From the NCBI GenBank assembly GCA_965276755.1, contig OZ255625.1:2542001-2606000 (forward strand): a stretch of DNA of 64,000 nt, in the 5' to 3' direction. The position numbers were made by a program, and so were the translations under genes. A model generated the notes under the pieces. That model saw only the letters and a list, made by a program, of their open reading frames with translations, ran no database searches and was not told where the DNA came from. This document shows, in pieces, positions 41,615 to 51,059 of the stretch; the first letter of the stretch is position 1; the number at the start of each line of letters is the position of its first letter. Origin of the DNA: CAJCIS01 sp965276755 (GTDB lineage: Bacteria > Pseudomonadota > Alphaproteobacteria > Acetobacterales > Acetobacteraceae).

Positions 41615-42910
41615 ATGAGTGCCCTCCTAGAAGTCCGTCACATCAAGCAAGCCTACCACAAGGACAGCGCCAGCGACTTCGTCGTTCTGGACGATGTGGA
41701 CCTGACCTTGCGCAATGGCGAAATCGTCGGCCTGCTTGGCCGCTCGGGCTCGGGCAAATCCACGCTGCTGCGCATCGTCTCCGGCCTGCTGGCGCCCACG
41801 GCGGGTGACGTGATCTGGCGCGGCGAGAAGCTGAGCGGCCCAGCTGAGGGTGTGGCGATGGTGTTCCAGAGCTTTGCGCTGTTTCCGTGGCTGACGGTGC
41901 AGGAGAATGTCGAGCTGGGGCTGGAGGCGCAGGGGGTGGCACGGGCCGAGCGGGAGAAGCGCGCGGAGGAAGCCATCGATCTGATCGGCCTGGGCGGTTA
42001 TGAGGGCGCGTATCCGAAGGAAATGTCGGGCGGCATGCGCCAGCGCGTGGGGCTGGCGCGCGCGCTTGTCGTGCATCCCGATCTGCTGCTGATGGATGAA
42101 CCGTTCTCCGCGCTTGACGTGCTGACGGCGGAGACGCTGCGCACGGATTTGATCGACCTTTGGATGGAAGGCAAGCTGCCGGTCAAATCGGTTCTGATGG
42201 TGACGCATAATATCGAGGAGGCGGTGCTGATGTGCGATCGCATCCTTGTGTTTTCGTCCAATCCCGGCCGGGTGGCGCAGGAATTGCTGGTGCCGTTTGC
42301 CCATCCGCGCAATCGGCACGATGCGCCGTTTCGCAAGTTCGTGGACGATATTTACGCGCTTATGACTCGGCGCGCGACGAGCGTGCCGGCACCCGCGCAG
42401 CCTGGCGCGCCTGTGGTGGAGGCGGTGCATGCGTTGCATCCTGTGGGCACGAACCTGCTGGCGGGGTTGATGGAGACGCTGGCCATGGAGCCCTATAATG
42501 GGCGCGCCGATCTGCCTGCCTTGGCCGCGGCGCTTCAGTTGGAGCTGGATGAGTTGCTGCCGCTGGGCGAGACGTTGCAATTACTCGGGTTTGCCGAACT
42601 TGAAGAGGGCGATATCCGGCTGACGGAGGCGGGCCGGCAATTTGCCGAGGCGGATACCGACGTGCGGCGCGAGCAGTTCGCGGTTGCGTTGCAGAGCCGG
42701 GTGAAGCTGGCGGGCACCATTCGCGGCGTTTTGGATGAGCGGTGGAATCATCGCGCCAGTGCGGTGCGGTTCCGCGATGAGCTGGAGGATCACATGTCAC
42801 CCGATTATGCCGAGGATACGCTGCATGCGGTGATCGGCTGGGCGCGATTCGCGGAGTTGTTCAATTATGACGAGGAGGGGGATCAGTTTTTCCTGGAGCT
42901 GGAGGAGTAG
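41615..42910 (+). CDS. ABC transporter ATPase with C-terminal AAA-associated domain
   Basis: A 431-residue NitT/TauT-type ATPase: Walker A GRSGSGKST (42-50), Q-loop VFQSFALFPWLTVQEN, signature MSGGMRQRVGLARAL, Walker B LLLMDEPFSALD, H-loop VTHNIEEAV. A second domain (about 285-431, ALQLELDELLPLGETLQLLG... and HMSPDYAEDTLHAVIGWARF) is the AAA-associated regulatory domain found in such ATPases. It pairs with the bidomain permease upstream. Substrate unknown (nitrate, sulfonate, bicarbonate and metal complexes are used by relatives). Confidence 0.92.
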   Translation: MSALLEVRHIKQAYHKDSASDFVVLDDVDLTLRNGEIVGLLGRSGSGKSTLLRIVSGLLAPTAGDVIWRGEKLSGPAEGVAMVFQSFALFPWLTVQENVELGLEAQGVARAEREKRAEEAIDLIGLGGYEGAYPKEMSGGMRQRVGLARALVVHPDLLLMDEPFSALDVLTAETLRTDLIDLWMEGKLPVKSVLMVTHNIEEAVLMCDRILVFSSNPGRVAQELLVPFAHPRNRHDAPFRKFVDDIYALMTRRATSVPAPAQPGAPVVEAVHALHPVGTNLLAGLMETLAMEPYNGRADLPALAAALQLELDELLPLGETLQLLGFAELEEGDIRLTEAGRQFAEADTDVRREQFAVALQSRVKLAGTIRGVLDERWNHRASAVRFRDELEDHMSPDYAEDTLHAVIGWARFAELFNYDEEGDQFFLELEE

Positions 42911-42925
42911 AAAGCGCTGGCCGGC

Positions 42926-43231
42926 TTATCCGAACCGGGGAAGAACGGCGGCGGAATCCTGGACCAGCAACATGTCGCATTCATCCAGGCGCACAATCAC
43001 GCTCTCCGGCGCCTCGTTTTCGAGCAATGCTATGGGAAAGTAAAAACCGCTGAAGCCGTCGCCCAGGCCGGCATCCTTGATGTCCTGCCGGAAGAGGTCT
43101 ATGCGGCCGCTGCCCACGTGCTGGGACCCGACGAAGGCATGGGCCAGTTCGCCGTTGAGGCTGAAATGTTTGCAGTACAGCCATCCCGAGACGACCGAAC
43201 GGTTGGCGATTTCGATTGCACCCCTGATCAT
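42926..43231 (-). CDS. Hypothetical protein, 101 residues
   Basis: A compact soluble protein: GAIEIANRSVVSGWLYCKHF, then ELAHAFVGSQHVGSGRIDLF and DAGLGDGFSGFYFPIALLEN, ending with acidic/hydrophobic strands. The pattern GW-x-Y...FVG...VGxGxxxxFRxDxxxAGLGDGxxGF suggests a beta-rich domain that also occurs as a C-terminal module in some glycosyltransferases; this is from memory and uncertain. It converges with the ABC ATPase gene and lies downstream of the response regulator gene on the same strand. Confidence 0.6.
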   Translation of the reverse strand: MIRGAIEIANRSVVSGWLYCKHFSLNGELAHAFVGSQHVGSGRIDLFRQDIKDAGLGDGFSGFYFPIALLENEAPESVIVRLDECDMLLVQDSAAVLPRFG

Positions 43232-43325
43232 CTCCTTGAAATCGCCCGTGCAAAGAAGTCCGTGTTGAGCCTATCTGCCGCAGCCATGCGTGTATGTAGG
43301 CCATCGGCCTACAACGGGCCCGCCA

Positions 43326-43988
43326 TTATGCAGATGTATTGCGGACGTTCCACTCAACCGCAGCACGCAGCAATTCCGCGGCACTGCCCAGGTTGAGCTT
43401 TTCCTTCATCCGCTCGCAATAGGTCTGAATCGTCTTGATGCTCAGGCCCAGATCAGCGGCCACCTGACGCCTTTCTTCGCCCCGCCCCAGCGCCTCGAAC
43501 ACCTCCAGTTCGCGCATGCTCAACAGGCTGGCTGGAGACGATGATGCCGCACTCCCGCAAGGAATGGCACGGTCCTGCAGCAGATTTTCCATGGCTGCGC
43601 TGAGATAGCGCCTGCCGCCAAGGACCTGGCGGATTGCCGCCACGATATTCTTTGTCGACTCCTGTTTCATGATATAGCCGCGCGCACCGGCCCTCAGCGC
43701 GCGCTCGCAATAAAGCCGCTCGTTGTGCATGGTCAGCACAATGACGGCCGTCTCGGGATGCCGGCTCGTCATCGTGTAAATCAGATCGAGGCCGGACCCG
43801 TCCTGCAGCGACAGATCGACGATGGCGACATCCGGCCTGGCAGCGCAGATGCCGGCCAGCGCCGCGCCTGCCGATGCAGCCTCTCCGCATAAGGCCAGAT
43901 CCGCCTGTTGCAGGATCAGGATTCCCAGCCATTCGCGAACCAGCGGATGATCATCGACAACGAAGACCCTGGCCGCCCGATCAGCCAT
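43326..43988 (-). CDS. NarL/FixJ-family response regulator
   Basis: A 220-residue two-domain regulator: receiver with acidic pocket VFVVDDHPLVREWLG, phospho-Asp58 in VAIVDLSLQDGSG, Lys in GYIMKQESTKN, and a LuxR-type helix-turn-helix (LLSMRELEVFEALGRGEERR, IKTIQTYCERMKEKLNL). ATG 43988 overlaps the kinase stop by 8 nt, so the two form a co-translated pair. Target genes are not evident. Confidence 0.92.
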   Translation of the reverse strand: MADRAARVFVVDDHPLVREWLGILILQQADLALCGEAASAGAALAGICAARPDVAIVDLSLQDGSGLDLIYTMTSRHPETAVIVLTMHNERLYCERALRAGARGYIMKQESTKNIVAAIRQVLGGRRYLSAAMENLLQDRAIPCGSAASSSPASLLSMRELEVFEALGRGEERRQVAADLGLSIKTIQTYCERMKEKLNLGSAAELLRAAVEWNVRNTSA

Positions 43989-45093
43989 GCACGCTTGCCA
44001 GTTGCCGCCGCGCCGCAGGAAAGGTGCAGACAGCCACGGTGCCGCCATGGGCCAGCGCACGCACCTCCATGGTGCCACCGATGACCTTGCTGCGGTAGCG
44101 CATGATACGCAGACCCATGCCGCGTTCGCTCCTGGCGCCAGGCGTAATGCCGCTGCCATCGTCCTGAATGGAAAGGCTGCATCCTTTATCGTTCGTATCG
44201 AGCCGAATGACGATGTGGCGCGCTTTGCCATGTTTCAGCGCGTTGGCGACGGCTTCCTGTGCGATGCGATACAGATGCACGGTGGTGTCCATGTCGTGGT
44301 TCAGCACGGGCGAGGCACATTCGAAGCGCAACTTCACGCGATAGAGTTCGCTGGACGTATCGGCAAACTCGCGCAGCGAATCCATCAGGCCGTGCGATCC
44401 ACCATCGAAAGGATGCAATCCGCGCGCAATCTCGCGCGACAGCTTTATGCCCCGCTCTACCAGATCGACGACGATGCGTGCGTCTGCCGCTTCGGCCATG
44501 TCGCGTGCCGCGAGCTTTTCGCACAGGACCTGGCTTGCCATCGCCGTGCCGGCGAGATGCTGGCACAGGCCGTCATGCAGATCCTGCCCGATCCGTCGCT
44601 GCTCGCGCTCGCTGACTTCCAGCAATTCGCGTTGCAGGCGTTCGCGCTCGGCGATTTCGACAACCAGCAGCGCGGCGCGGACCTCGATCCGCTGTTCCAG
44701 ATCGCGCTGGAGTTCGTGCAGGGCGGTCAGCGCCCAAAGCAAGGCCAGGTAGGCAATCAGCTGACACGTGCCGTTCCACCACAAATCCAAGGCATCGAGG
44801 CGGAAATCCTCGTCACCGGACAGCAGGCCGCCGATGGCCCAGACAGCCACGCTCAGCAAGGAGACGAAAATGGCAAACCGGCGGCCCAGAACCCAGGCAG
44901 AGAGGGCCACCGGCGCAAGATAGACAGTGCCAAGCGAAACATCGTTGCCCGAGCGGTAGTCGAAGACGCCGACGACAAAAACGAGTACGATCGACAGGAT
45001 GGCGACCCTGCCCTTGGACACCGTGTCCAGATAGGCAATCAGACCGATTGTCATGCCATGCCCATAACGCGCCAGCCCCGCTTTTTCCAGCAT
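43981..45093 (-). CDS. Membrane sensor histidine kinase (NarX/HisKA_3 type)
   Basis: A 370-residue kinase: an N-terminal block of about four helices (VAILSIVLVFVVGVFDYRSG, VYLAPVALSAWVLGRRFAIF, WWNGTCQLIAYLALLWALTA) of the type also found in GGDEF proteins; a coiled coil; DHp motif EQRRIGQDLHDGLCQHLAG with the phosphoacceptor histidine; and an HATPase domain (LYRIAQEAVANALKHGKARH, DDGSGITPG, GMGLRIMRYR). The signal is unknown; the lack of a large periplasmic domain suggests sensing in or near the membrane. Confidence 0.9.
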   Translation of the reverse strand: MLEKAGLARYGHGMTIGLIAYLDTVSKGRVAILSIVLVFVVGVFDYRSGNDVSLGTVYLAPVALSAWVLGRRFAIFVSLLSVAVWAIGGLLSGDEDFRLDALDLWWNGTCQLIAYLALLWALTALHELQRDLEQRIEVRAALLVVEIAERERLQRELLEVSEREQRRIGQDLHDGLCQHLAGTAMASQVLCEKLAARDMAEAADARIVVDLVERGIKLSREIARGLHPFDGGSHGLMDSLREFADTSSELYRVKLRFECASPVLNHDMDTTVHLYRIAQEAVANALKHGKARHIVIRLDTNDKGCSLSIQDDGSGITPGARSERGMGLRIMRYRSKVIGGTMEVRALAHGGTVAVCTFPAARRQLASVHG

Positions 45094-45152
45094 TGTTGAC
45101 CAAGACGCCTCAACGGGTTCCGTCCCACAAAATAATATGGGATCGCTGGCCT

Positions 45153-47210
45153 TCAGCCCGCGCCCAAGGTCCTTGTCGCCTCGCCACGATCAAACAGATC
45201 CAGCAACACGCGCATCGCCTCCCCCCGCGGCGAGCTCAGCTCCGGATCGCGCTCCAGCAGCACCGCCGCATCACGGCTCGCCATGTGCAGCAGCCCCTCA
45301 TGCTCCACGGGGTCCGCCAGCCGCCATCCGGGCTGGCCTGATTGCCTGTGCCCGAGCAAATCCCCGCCGCCGCGAATGCGGAAATCCTCGTCGGCAATGG
45401 CAAAGCCATCGTCGGTGTCGCGCAGCAGCATCAGCCGCCGGCGCGCGCTCTCCAACAGCCCGTCATCGTGCAGCAACAGACAATAGCTCGCCGCCTCGCC
45501 GCGCCCCACGCGCCCGCGCAACTGATGCAATTGCGCCAGGCCGAAGCGCTCGGCGTGATCGACCACCATGACGGACGCCTCGGGCACATCCACGCCGACT
45601 TCGACCACGGTCGTCGCCACCAGCAACTGCGTCTGCCCGCGCGCGAACGCGGCTATTGCGCCCTCGCGCATCGCGGGGTCTTGCCGGCCGTGGGCCAGGC
45701 CAACGCGGGCGCCGAAATGCTGGCGCAGCGTGTGGAAGCGATCCTCTGCCGCAGCCAGATCCAGCACCTCGCTCTCGCTGACCAGCGGGCAGACCCAGTA
45801 GATGCGCTCGCCGCGATCCAGCGCACGGCCGATCGCGGCAATCACGCCGTCCAGCCTGGAAACCGCATGCACCGTGGTGCGGATCTTCTGCCGCCCGGCA
45901 GGCTTTTCGCTGAGCCGGGACACCGCCATCTCGCCCCAATGCGTCAGCAGCAGCGTGCGCGGAATAGGGGTTGCGGTCATCACCAGGATGTCGGTCGCCG
46001 CGCCCTTGCTGCCCATGGACAGGCGCTGCTCCACGCCGAAGCGATGCTGTTCGTCGATCACCGCCAGCCCGAGGTCGCGGAAATTGACCGCCTCCTGGAA
46101 CAGCGCGTGCGTGCCTACGACCAACTGAATGCGCCCAGCGGCCAGCCCCAGCAACGTGTTGCGCCGCGCTGTGCCCTTCACAGAGCCGGTCAGTAGTGCC
46201 ACCGGCACAGGGCAGATCGCGGTCAGCGTGCGGTGGTGCTGGCGCGCCAGCGTCTCGGTCGGCGCCATGATGGCCGCCTGGGCGCCGGCTTCCACGGCGG
46301 CCAGCATGGCCAGGGCGGCAACCAGCGTCTTGCCGCTGCCCACATCGCCCTGCAGCAGGCGCAGCATGCGCGCGGGGGCGGCCATGTCCGCGTCGATTTC
46401 GGCCAGCGCGGTCTCCTGGCAGGCGGTGGGTGCGTGGCCGAAGCGCCGGCGCGCCTCGGCGCGCAACTGCCCGGTGGCGCACAGTGCGCGGCCGGGCCGG
46501 GCACGGTCGCGCGAGCGCATGGAGGCAACCGCGACCTGATGGGCGAGCAGCTCGTCATAAGCCAGGCGCGCGCGGGCGCGGCCGTCCGGCGGGTCCATCG
46601 GCGCGTGCAGGCCGGCCAATGCCTCGGCAAAGCCGGGCCAGCGTTCGCGTTTGAGCAGGGCGGGGTCGTGCCATTCGGCCAGGCTTGGAATGCGGCCCAG
46701 CGCGTGGGTCAGCGAGGCGCGCAACTGGCTGGGGTAGAGGCCGGCGGTCAGCGGCCAGACCGGGTCCAGCGGCGGGATGCGCTCGGGCTGGTCGGCCGGC
46801 ACGATGTGGTCGGGATGGGCCATGCGCAGGCGCTCGCCATAGGCGTCCAGCTTGCCCGAGACGAGCAGCCTGGTGCCCGGCGAGAGCGACTGCGCGCGGC
46901 CCGGCTTGAAGAAGACCAGCTCCAAATTGCCGGTGCCGTCACTGACGATGACGCGCCAGGGCTGGCGGGATGTGGCAGGCGCTTCCTGGCGCACCACCTC
47001 GACCTCCAGCGTGGCGATCTGCCCGGGCACGGCCGCGGCGATCTTTGGGCGCGGGCGGCGATCGACGAAGGATTCCGGCAGGTGGAACAGGATATCGATG
47101 ATGCGCGTGCCGCCAGTGGCGCGCGTCAGCTTGGCGGCCAGGCTGGGGCCTATGCCGGGCAGCGCCGTGAATGGGCCTAAAAGCGCGGCAATCGGGGTGG
47201 CGTCCGGCAC
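45153..47210 (-). CDS. recG: ATP-dependent DNA helicase RecG
   Basis: A 685-residue helicase: N-terminal wedge/OB domain (LTRATGGTRIIDILFHLPES), Walker A GDVGSGKTLVAALAML, DEQHRFG box, TATPIPRTL and QLRGRVGRGEA. It remodels stalled replication forks and Holliday junctions. GTG 47210 is the likely start; the sequence upstream of it in frame is not RecG-like. It is divergent from sdhE with about 26 nt between starts, and close to mfd, a frequent alphaproteobacterial arrangement. Confidence 0.95.
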   Translation of the reverse strand: MPDATPIAALLGPFTALPGIGPSLAAKLTRATGGTRIIDILFHLPESFVDRRPRPKIAAAVPGQIATLEVEVVRQEAPATSRQPWRVIVSDGTGNLELVFFKPGRAQSLSPGTRLLVSGKLDAYGERLRMAHPDHIVPADQPERIPPLDPVWPLTAGLYPSQLRASLTHALGRIPSLAEWHDPALLKRERWPGFAEALAGLHAPMDPPDGRARARLAYDELLAHQVAVASMRSRDRARPGRALCATGQLRAEARRRFGHAPTACQETALAEIDADMAAPARMLRLLQGDVGSGKTLVAALAMLAAVEAGAQAAIMAPTETLARQHHRTLTAICPVPVALLTGSVKGTARRNTLLGLAAGRIQLVVGTHALFQEAVNFRDLGLAVIDEQHRFGVEQRLSMGSKGAATDILVMTATPIPRTLLLTHWGEMAVSRLSEKPAGRQKIRTTVHAVSRLDGVIAAIGRALDRGERIYWVCPLVSESEVLDLAAAEDRFHTLRQHFGARVGLAHGRQDPAMREGAIAAFARGQTQLLVATTVVEVGVDVPEASVMVVDHAERFGLAQLHQLRGRVGRGEAASYCLLLHDDGLLESARRRLMLLRDTDDGFAIADEDFRIRGGGDLLGHRQSGQPGWRLADPVEHEGLLHMASRDAAVLLERDPELSSPRGEAMRVLLDLFDRGEATRTLGAG

Positions 47211-47236
47211 GGCCCCCGCTATATGACACCCCGACC

Positions 47237-47521
47237 ATGGATCAAACTCCCACAACCGGGGCGCTCGACGCTCGCCGGCGCCGCTTGCTGTTCCGCGCCA
47301 CCCATCGCGGCACGCGCGAGAATGACATTTTGGTCGGTGGCTTTGTCGCCGCGCGCATTGCGGTGTTTTCCAATGATGAGATGGCGGCGCTGGAGGCAAT
47401 CATGGAATTGCCCGATCCTCAGGTGGCGGATTGGTTGACGGGGCGGTCGGACATGCCCGATGACAAAATGTTGCGTGCTATGCGTAAGGCGGCATTAAGT
47501 AAGAAAGAACTTCTTTTTTGA
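47237..47521 (+). CDS. sdhE: Succinate dehydrogenase assembly factor SdhE
   Basis: A 94-residue protein with the SdhE/Sdh5 motif RRRLLFRATHRGTRENDILV (RGxxE) and DNEM-like SNDEMAALEAIMELPDPQVA. It promotes covalent FAD attachment to SdhA. ATG 47237. The last residues ...KKELLF and the TGA stop are part of repeat A7, so the tail may be repeat-derived. Confidence 0.9.
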   Translation: MDQTPTTGALDARRRRLLFRATHRGTRENDILVGGFVAARIAVFSNDEMAALEAIMELPDPQVADWLTGRSDMPDDKMLRAMRKAALSKKELLF

Positions 47522-47626
47522 AAAAAAGAAGCAAAAAACTTTTATCTATCGAGACGGGTGTTGGGGCAGCGCATTGCCAAACTGACAAAAGTTTTTTGGT
47601 TCTTTTTTTCAAAAAAGAACATACTT
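47500..47626. repeat. Family A palindromic repeat, copy A7
   Basis: AAGAACTTCTTTTTTGAAAA, AAAAGAAGCAAAAAACTTTT, a spacer with GACGGGTGTTGGGGCAGCGC, then ACTGACAAAAGTTTTTTGGT and TTTTTCAAAAAAGAACATAC. It supplies the sdhE stop codon and ends one base before the mfd ATG, so the mfd ribosome-binding region is repeat sequence. Confidence 0.9.
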
Positions 47627-47627
47627 C

Positions 47628-50600
47628 ATGAAAACAGCCACAATCTACGGCGCGCCAGAAGGCTTCGACGCGCTTCTGCTGATCCGCCGCGCTGAAGAGC
47701 ACCGCGGCACGCTGCTGCACGTCGCGCGCGATGACGGACGCATGGCGCGCCTGGCCGACATGCTGGGCTTTTTCATGCCCGGGCTGGAGGTGCTGCGTTT
47801 CCCCGCTTGGGACTGCCTGCCCTACGATCGCGTCTCACCCAATCCAACCACGATTGCCGACCGTATCGCCACGTTGGCGCGGCTGATCGAACCCGCGCAG
47901 GGGCCGCGCCTGGTGCTGACAACGGTCAATGCGCTGGTGCAGCGCGTGCCGCCGAAATCAGCGTTTGCGGGCAAAACGTTGTCGATCAAATCGGGCGGCA
48001 CGATCAAGCCGGAGGCGCTGATCGCTTTCCTGCAGGCCAACGGCTATAACCGCACGGACACGGTGATGGAGCCGGGTGAATACGCGCAGCGCGGCGGCAT
48101 ATTCGACGTGTTTCCCAGTGGCGAGGCCGAACCGCTGCGGCTGGATTTCTTTGGCGATACCGTCGAGAGCGTGCGGCGGTTCAATGCGACCAGCCAGCGC
48201 AGTGTCGAGGACGTGGCGGGTTTTTCGCTGCGCCCGGTGTCCGAAGTGCCGCTGGACAAGCCCAATATCGCGCGTTTTCGCACAGGCTGGCGCGCGGCTT
48301 TCGGTGACGGCGCGGCGCAGGACGAATTGTACAAGGCGGTGAGCGAAGGCCGGCGCTTTCCCGGCATGGAACATTGGGCGCCGCTGTTTCACGAACACAT
48401 GGACACGCTGCTCGATTATCTGCCCGATCCGTCCGTATCGTTGGACCACCAGGCCGAGGAGGTGCTGGCACGCCGGCTGGAAATGATTACCGATCATTTC
48501 GAGGCGCGCGGCATGGTGCCGCGCGATGGCGAATTGCCCTACCGGCCGCTGCCGTCGCGCGCGCTGTATCTGGATCGCGAGGATTGGGACGGTATGCTCA
48601 CGGGCGCACCGGTGTTCATGTTCACGCCCTATGGCATGCCCGATGGTGCGGGCGGGCATGATGCGGGTGGGCGGCCTGGCGTGGTATTCACGCAGTCGGG
48701 CACGAACGCGTCCAACAATCTGTTCGATCAACTCAAGCAGCAGGCGGAGAAATGGACCGGCGACGGCCGGCGCGTCATGGTGGCCGCCTGGTCCCGCGGC
48801 TCGCGTGAGCGCATCGGCGCGCTGCTGCGCGAACACGGGTTGAAAACCGAGGCCATTGAAGCCTGGGCCGAATATCCGCGCATACGCCGCGGCACGATAG
48901 GGCTGATGACGGTCGCCCTTGAGCGCGGGTTTGTCGCCGAGAAGCTCGCCATTGTCGGCGAGCAGGATTTGCTGGGCGAGCGCATCAGCCGCCCGGCCCG
49001 CAAGCGCAAACGCGCCGACCAGTTCATCGCCGACGCGGTTGAAATCGCCGAGGGCGATCTGGTCGTCCACCAGGATTACGGCATCGGCCGCTATGATGGG
49101 CTGGAGAAGCTGACCGTCGGCAACGCGCCGCATGATTGCCTGCGCCTGATCTATGACGGCAACGAAAAGCTGTTCCTGCCGGTCGAGAACATCGAGCTGC
49201 TCTCCCGCTTCGGCAGCGAAGCCGGCGCCGCGCTCGACAAACTGGGTGGTGCAAGCTGGCAAACGCGCAAGGCACGCGCCAAGCAGCGCATACGCGAAAT
49301 CGCCGGCGAGCTGATCAGGATTGCCGCCGAGCGCCGCGTGCAGGATGCGGTGTCCGTGACACCCGCCGAGGGAAGCTGGGACGAGTTCTGCGCGCGATTC
49401 CCGTTTGCCGAAACCGACGACCAGTCACGCGCCATTGCCGACGTGCTGGAGGATCTGGCCGCGGGCAAGCCGATGGATCGCCTCGTGTGCGGCGATGTCG
49501 GCTTCGGCAAGACCGAGGTTGCGTTGCGCGCGGCGTTTGTGGTGGCGATGTCAGGCGCGCAGGTTGCCGTCGTGGTGCCCACGACGTTGCTGGCGCGCCA
49601 GCATTATCGCGTTTTCACGCGGCGCTTCGAAGGGCTGGGCGTGAACGTGGCGCAGCTCTCGCGCATGGTCAACGCCAAGGATTCAATCGAGGTCAAGCGC
49701 GGCATCGCCGAAGGCCACATCAACATCGTCATCGGCACGCATGCTTTGCTGGCCAAGAACATTGCCTTCGCCGATCTGGGGCTGCTGATCGTCGATGAAG
49801 AGCAGCATTTCGGCGTCTCGCACAAGGAAAAACTTAAGGCGCTGAAGGCGGACGTGCATGTGCTGACACTGACCGCAACCCCCATTCCGCGCACCCTGCA
49901 ACTCGCACTGACCGGCGTGCGCGAGATGAGCCTGATCGCCACGCCGCCCATCGACCGCCTGGCCGTGCGCACCTTCATCATGCCGTTCGATCACGTCGTC
50001 ATCCGCGAGGCGATCCAGCGCGAGCGGTTCCGCGGCGGCCAGATCTTCTGCGTCGTGCCGCGCGTCGAAGACCTCGACCGCATGGGCGAGCGCCTGCGCG
50101 AAATCGTGCCTGATGCGAGAATGATACAGGCGCATGGCAAGCTCTCGCCCACCGAACTCGAACGTGTGATGACCGAATTCGGCGACGGCAAATACGATGT
50201 GCTCTTGTCCACCAACATCGTCGAGAGCGGGCTCGACATGCCCGCGGTCAACACGCTGATCATCTATCGTGCCGATATGTTCGGCTTGGGCCAGCTCTAT
50301 CAATTGCGCGGCCGCGTCGGCCGCGGCAAGCAGCGTGGCTACGCCTATTTGACCTGGCCGCCGGCGCACAAGCTGACACCGGCTGCCGAAAAGCGCCTGA
50401 CCGTCATGCAGACGCTGGACACGCTGGGCGCGGGCTTCACGCTCGCCTCGCACGACCTCGATATTCGCGGCGCCGGCAATCTGCTGGGTGACGAACAGAG
50501 TGGTCATATCCGTGAGGTCGGCATCGAGCTCTATCAGCAGATGCTGGAAGATGCCGTCGCCGACCTGCGCGCGGCAAAAGGCCGCCGGCGCATGGAAGAC

Positions 50601-51059
50601 CGTGACTGGACACCCAACATCAATCTGGGTCTGCCAATCCTGATCCCGGAGGAATACGTGCGTGACCTGCCGGTGCGCCTGGGCCTCTATCGCCGCATCG
50701 GTGCGCTGGAGAACGATGGCGAGGGCGAGGCGATCGCCGCCGAGCTGGTCGATCGTTTCGGCAAGATGCCGGACGAAGTCGAGAACCTCTTGAAAATCAT
50801 GCGCATGAAGCGGGCCTGCCGCGCCGCCGGCGTGGAAAAGCTGGAGGCGGGGCCCAAGGGTATGGTGTTCCAGTTCCGCGCCAACAAATTTCGCAACCCG
50901 GCTGGGCTGGTGCAGTGGCTGGGTGCTGCGAAGAACGCCCCGCGCTTGCGACCGGACCATAAATTGTCGCTGGTGCGGGATATGAAGATGGCGGAACGGG
51001 TGCGGGCGGCGGCGGAGGTGTTGGAGAATTTGGTCAGGATAGCGGAAGTGAAGGTGTAG
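47628..51059 (+). CDS. mfd: Transcription-repair coupling factor Mfd
   Basis: A 1143-residue protein with the full Mfd layout: UvrB-like N-terminal modules (1-350), RNA-polymerase-interacting domain (about 460-560, GDLVVHQDYGIGRYDGLEKL), RecG-like translocase (Walker A GDVGFGKTEVALRAAF, DEEQHFG, TATPIPRTLQL, QLRGRVGRGKQRG) and the C-terminal TRCF domain. It removes RNA polymerase stalled at lesions and recruits UvrA. ATG 47628 follows repeat A7 immediately and has no good Shine-Dalgarno, so translation may depend on sdhE. Confidence 0.97.
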   Translation: MKTATIYGAPEGFDALLLIRRAEEHRGTLLHVARDDGRMARLADMLGFFMPGLEVLRFPAWDCLPYDRVSPNPTTIADRIATLARLIEPAQGPRLVLTTVNALVQRVPPKSAFAGKTLSIKSGGTIKPEALIAFLQANGYNRTDTVMEPGEYAQRGGIFDVFPSGEAEPLRLDFFGDTVESVRRFNATSQRSVEDVAGFSLRPVSEVPLDKPNIARFRTGWRAAFGDGAAQDELYKAVSEGRRFPGMEHWAPLFHEHMDTLLDYLPDPSVSLDHQAEEVLARRLEMITDHFEARGMVPRDGELPYRPLPSRALYLDREDWDGMLTGAPVFMFTPYGMPDGAGGHDAGGRPGVVFTQSGTNASNNLFDQLKQQAEKWTGDGRRVMVAAWSRGSRERIGALLREHGLKTEAIEAWAEYPRIRRGTIGLMTVALERGFVAEKLAIVGEQDLLGERISRPARKRKRADQFIADAVEIAEGDLVVHQDYGIGRYDGLEKLTVGNAPHDCLRLIYDGNEKLFLPVENIELLSRFGSEAGAALDKLGGASWQTRKARAKQRIREIAGELIRIAAERRVQDAVSVTPAEGSWDEFCARFPFAETDDQSRAIADVLEDLAAGKPMDRLVCGDVGFGKTEVALRAAFVVAMSGAQVAVVVPTTLLARQHYRVFTRRFEGLGVNVAQLSRMVNAKDSIEVKRGIAEGHINIVIGTHALLAKNIAFADLGLLIVDEEQHFGVSHKEKLKALKADVHVLTLTATPIPRTLQLALTGVREMSLIATPPIDRLAVRTFIMPFDHVVIREAIQRERFRGGQIFCVVPRVEDLDRMGERLREIVPDARMIQAHGKLSPTELERVMTEFGDGKYDVLLSTNIVESGLDMPAVNTLIIYRADMFGLGQLYQLRGRVGRGKQRGYAYLTWPPAHKLTPAAEKRLTVMQTLDTLGAGFTLASHDLDIRGAGNLLGDEQSGHIREVGIELYQQMLEDAVADLRAAKGRRRMEDRDWTPNINLGLPILIPEEYVRDLPVRLGLYRRIGALENDGEGEAIAAELVDRFGKMPDEVENLLKIMRMKRACRAAGVEKLEAGPKGMVFQFRANKFRNPAGLVQWLGAAKNAPRLRPDHKLSLVRDMKMAERVRAAAEVLENLVRIAEVKV

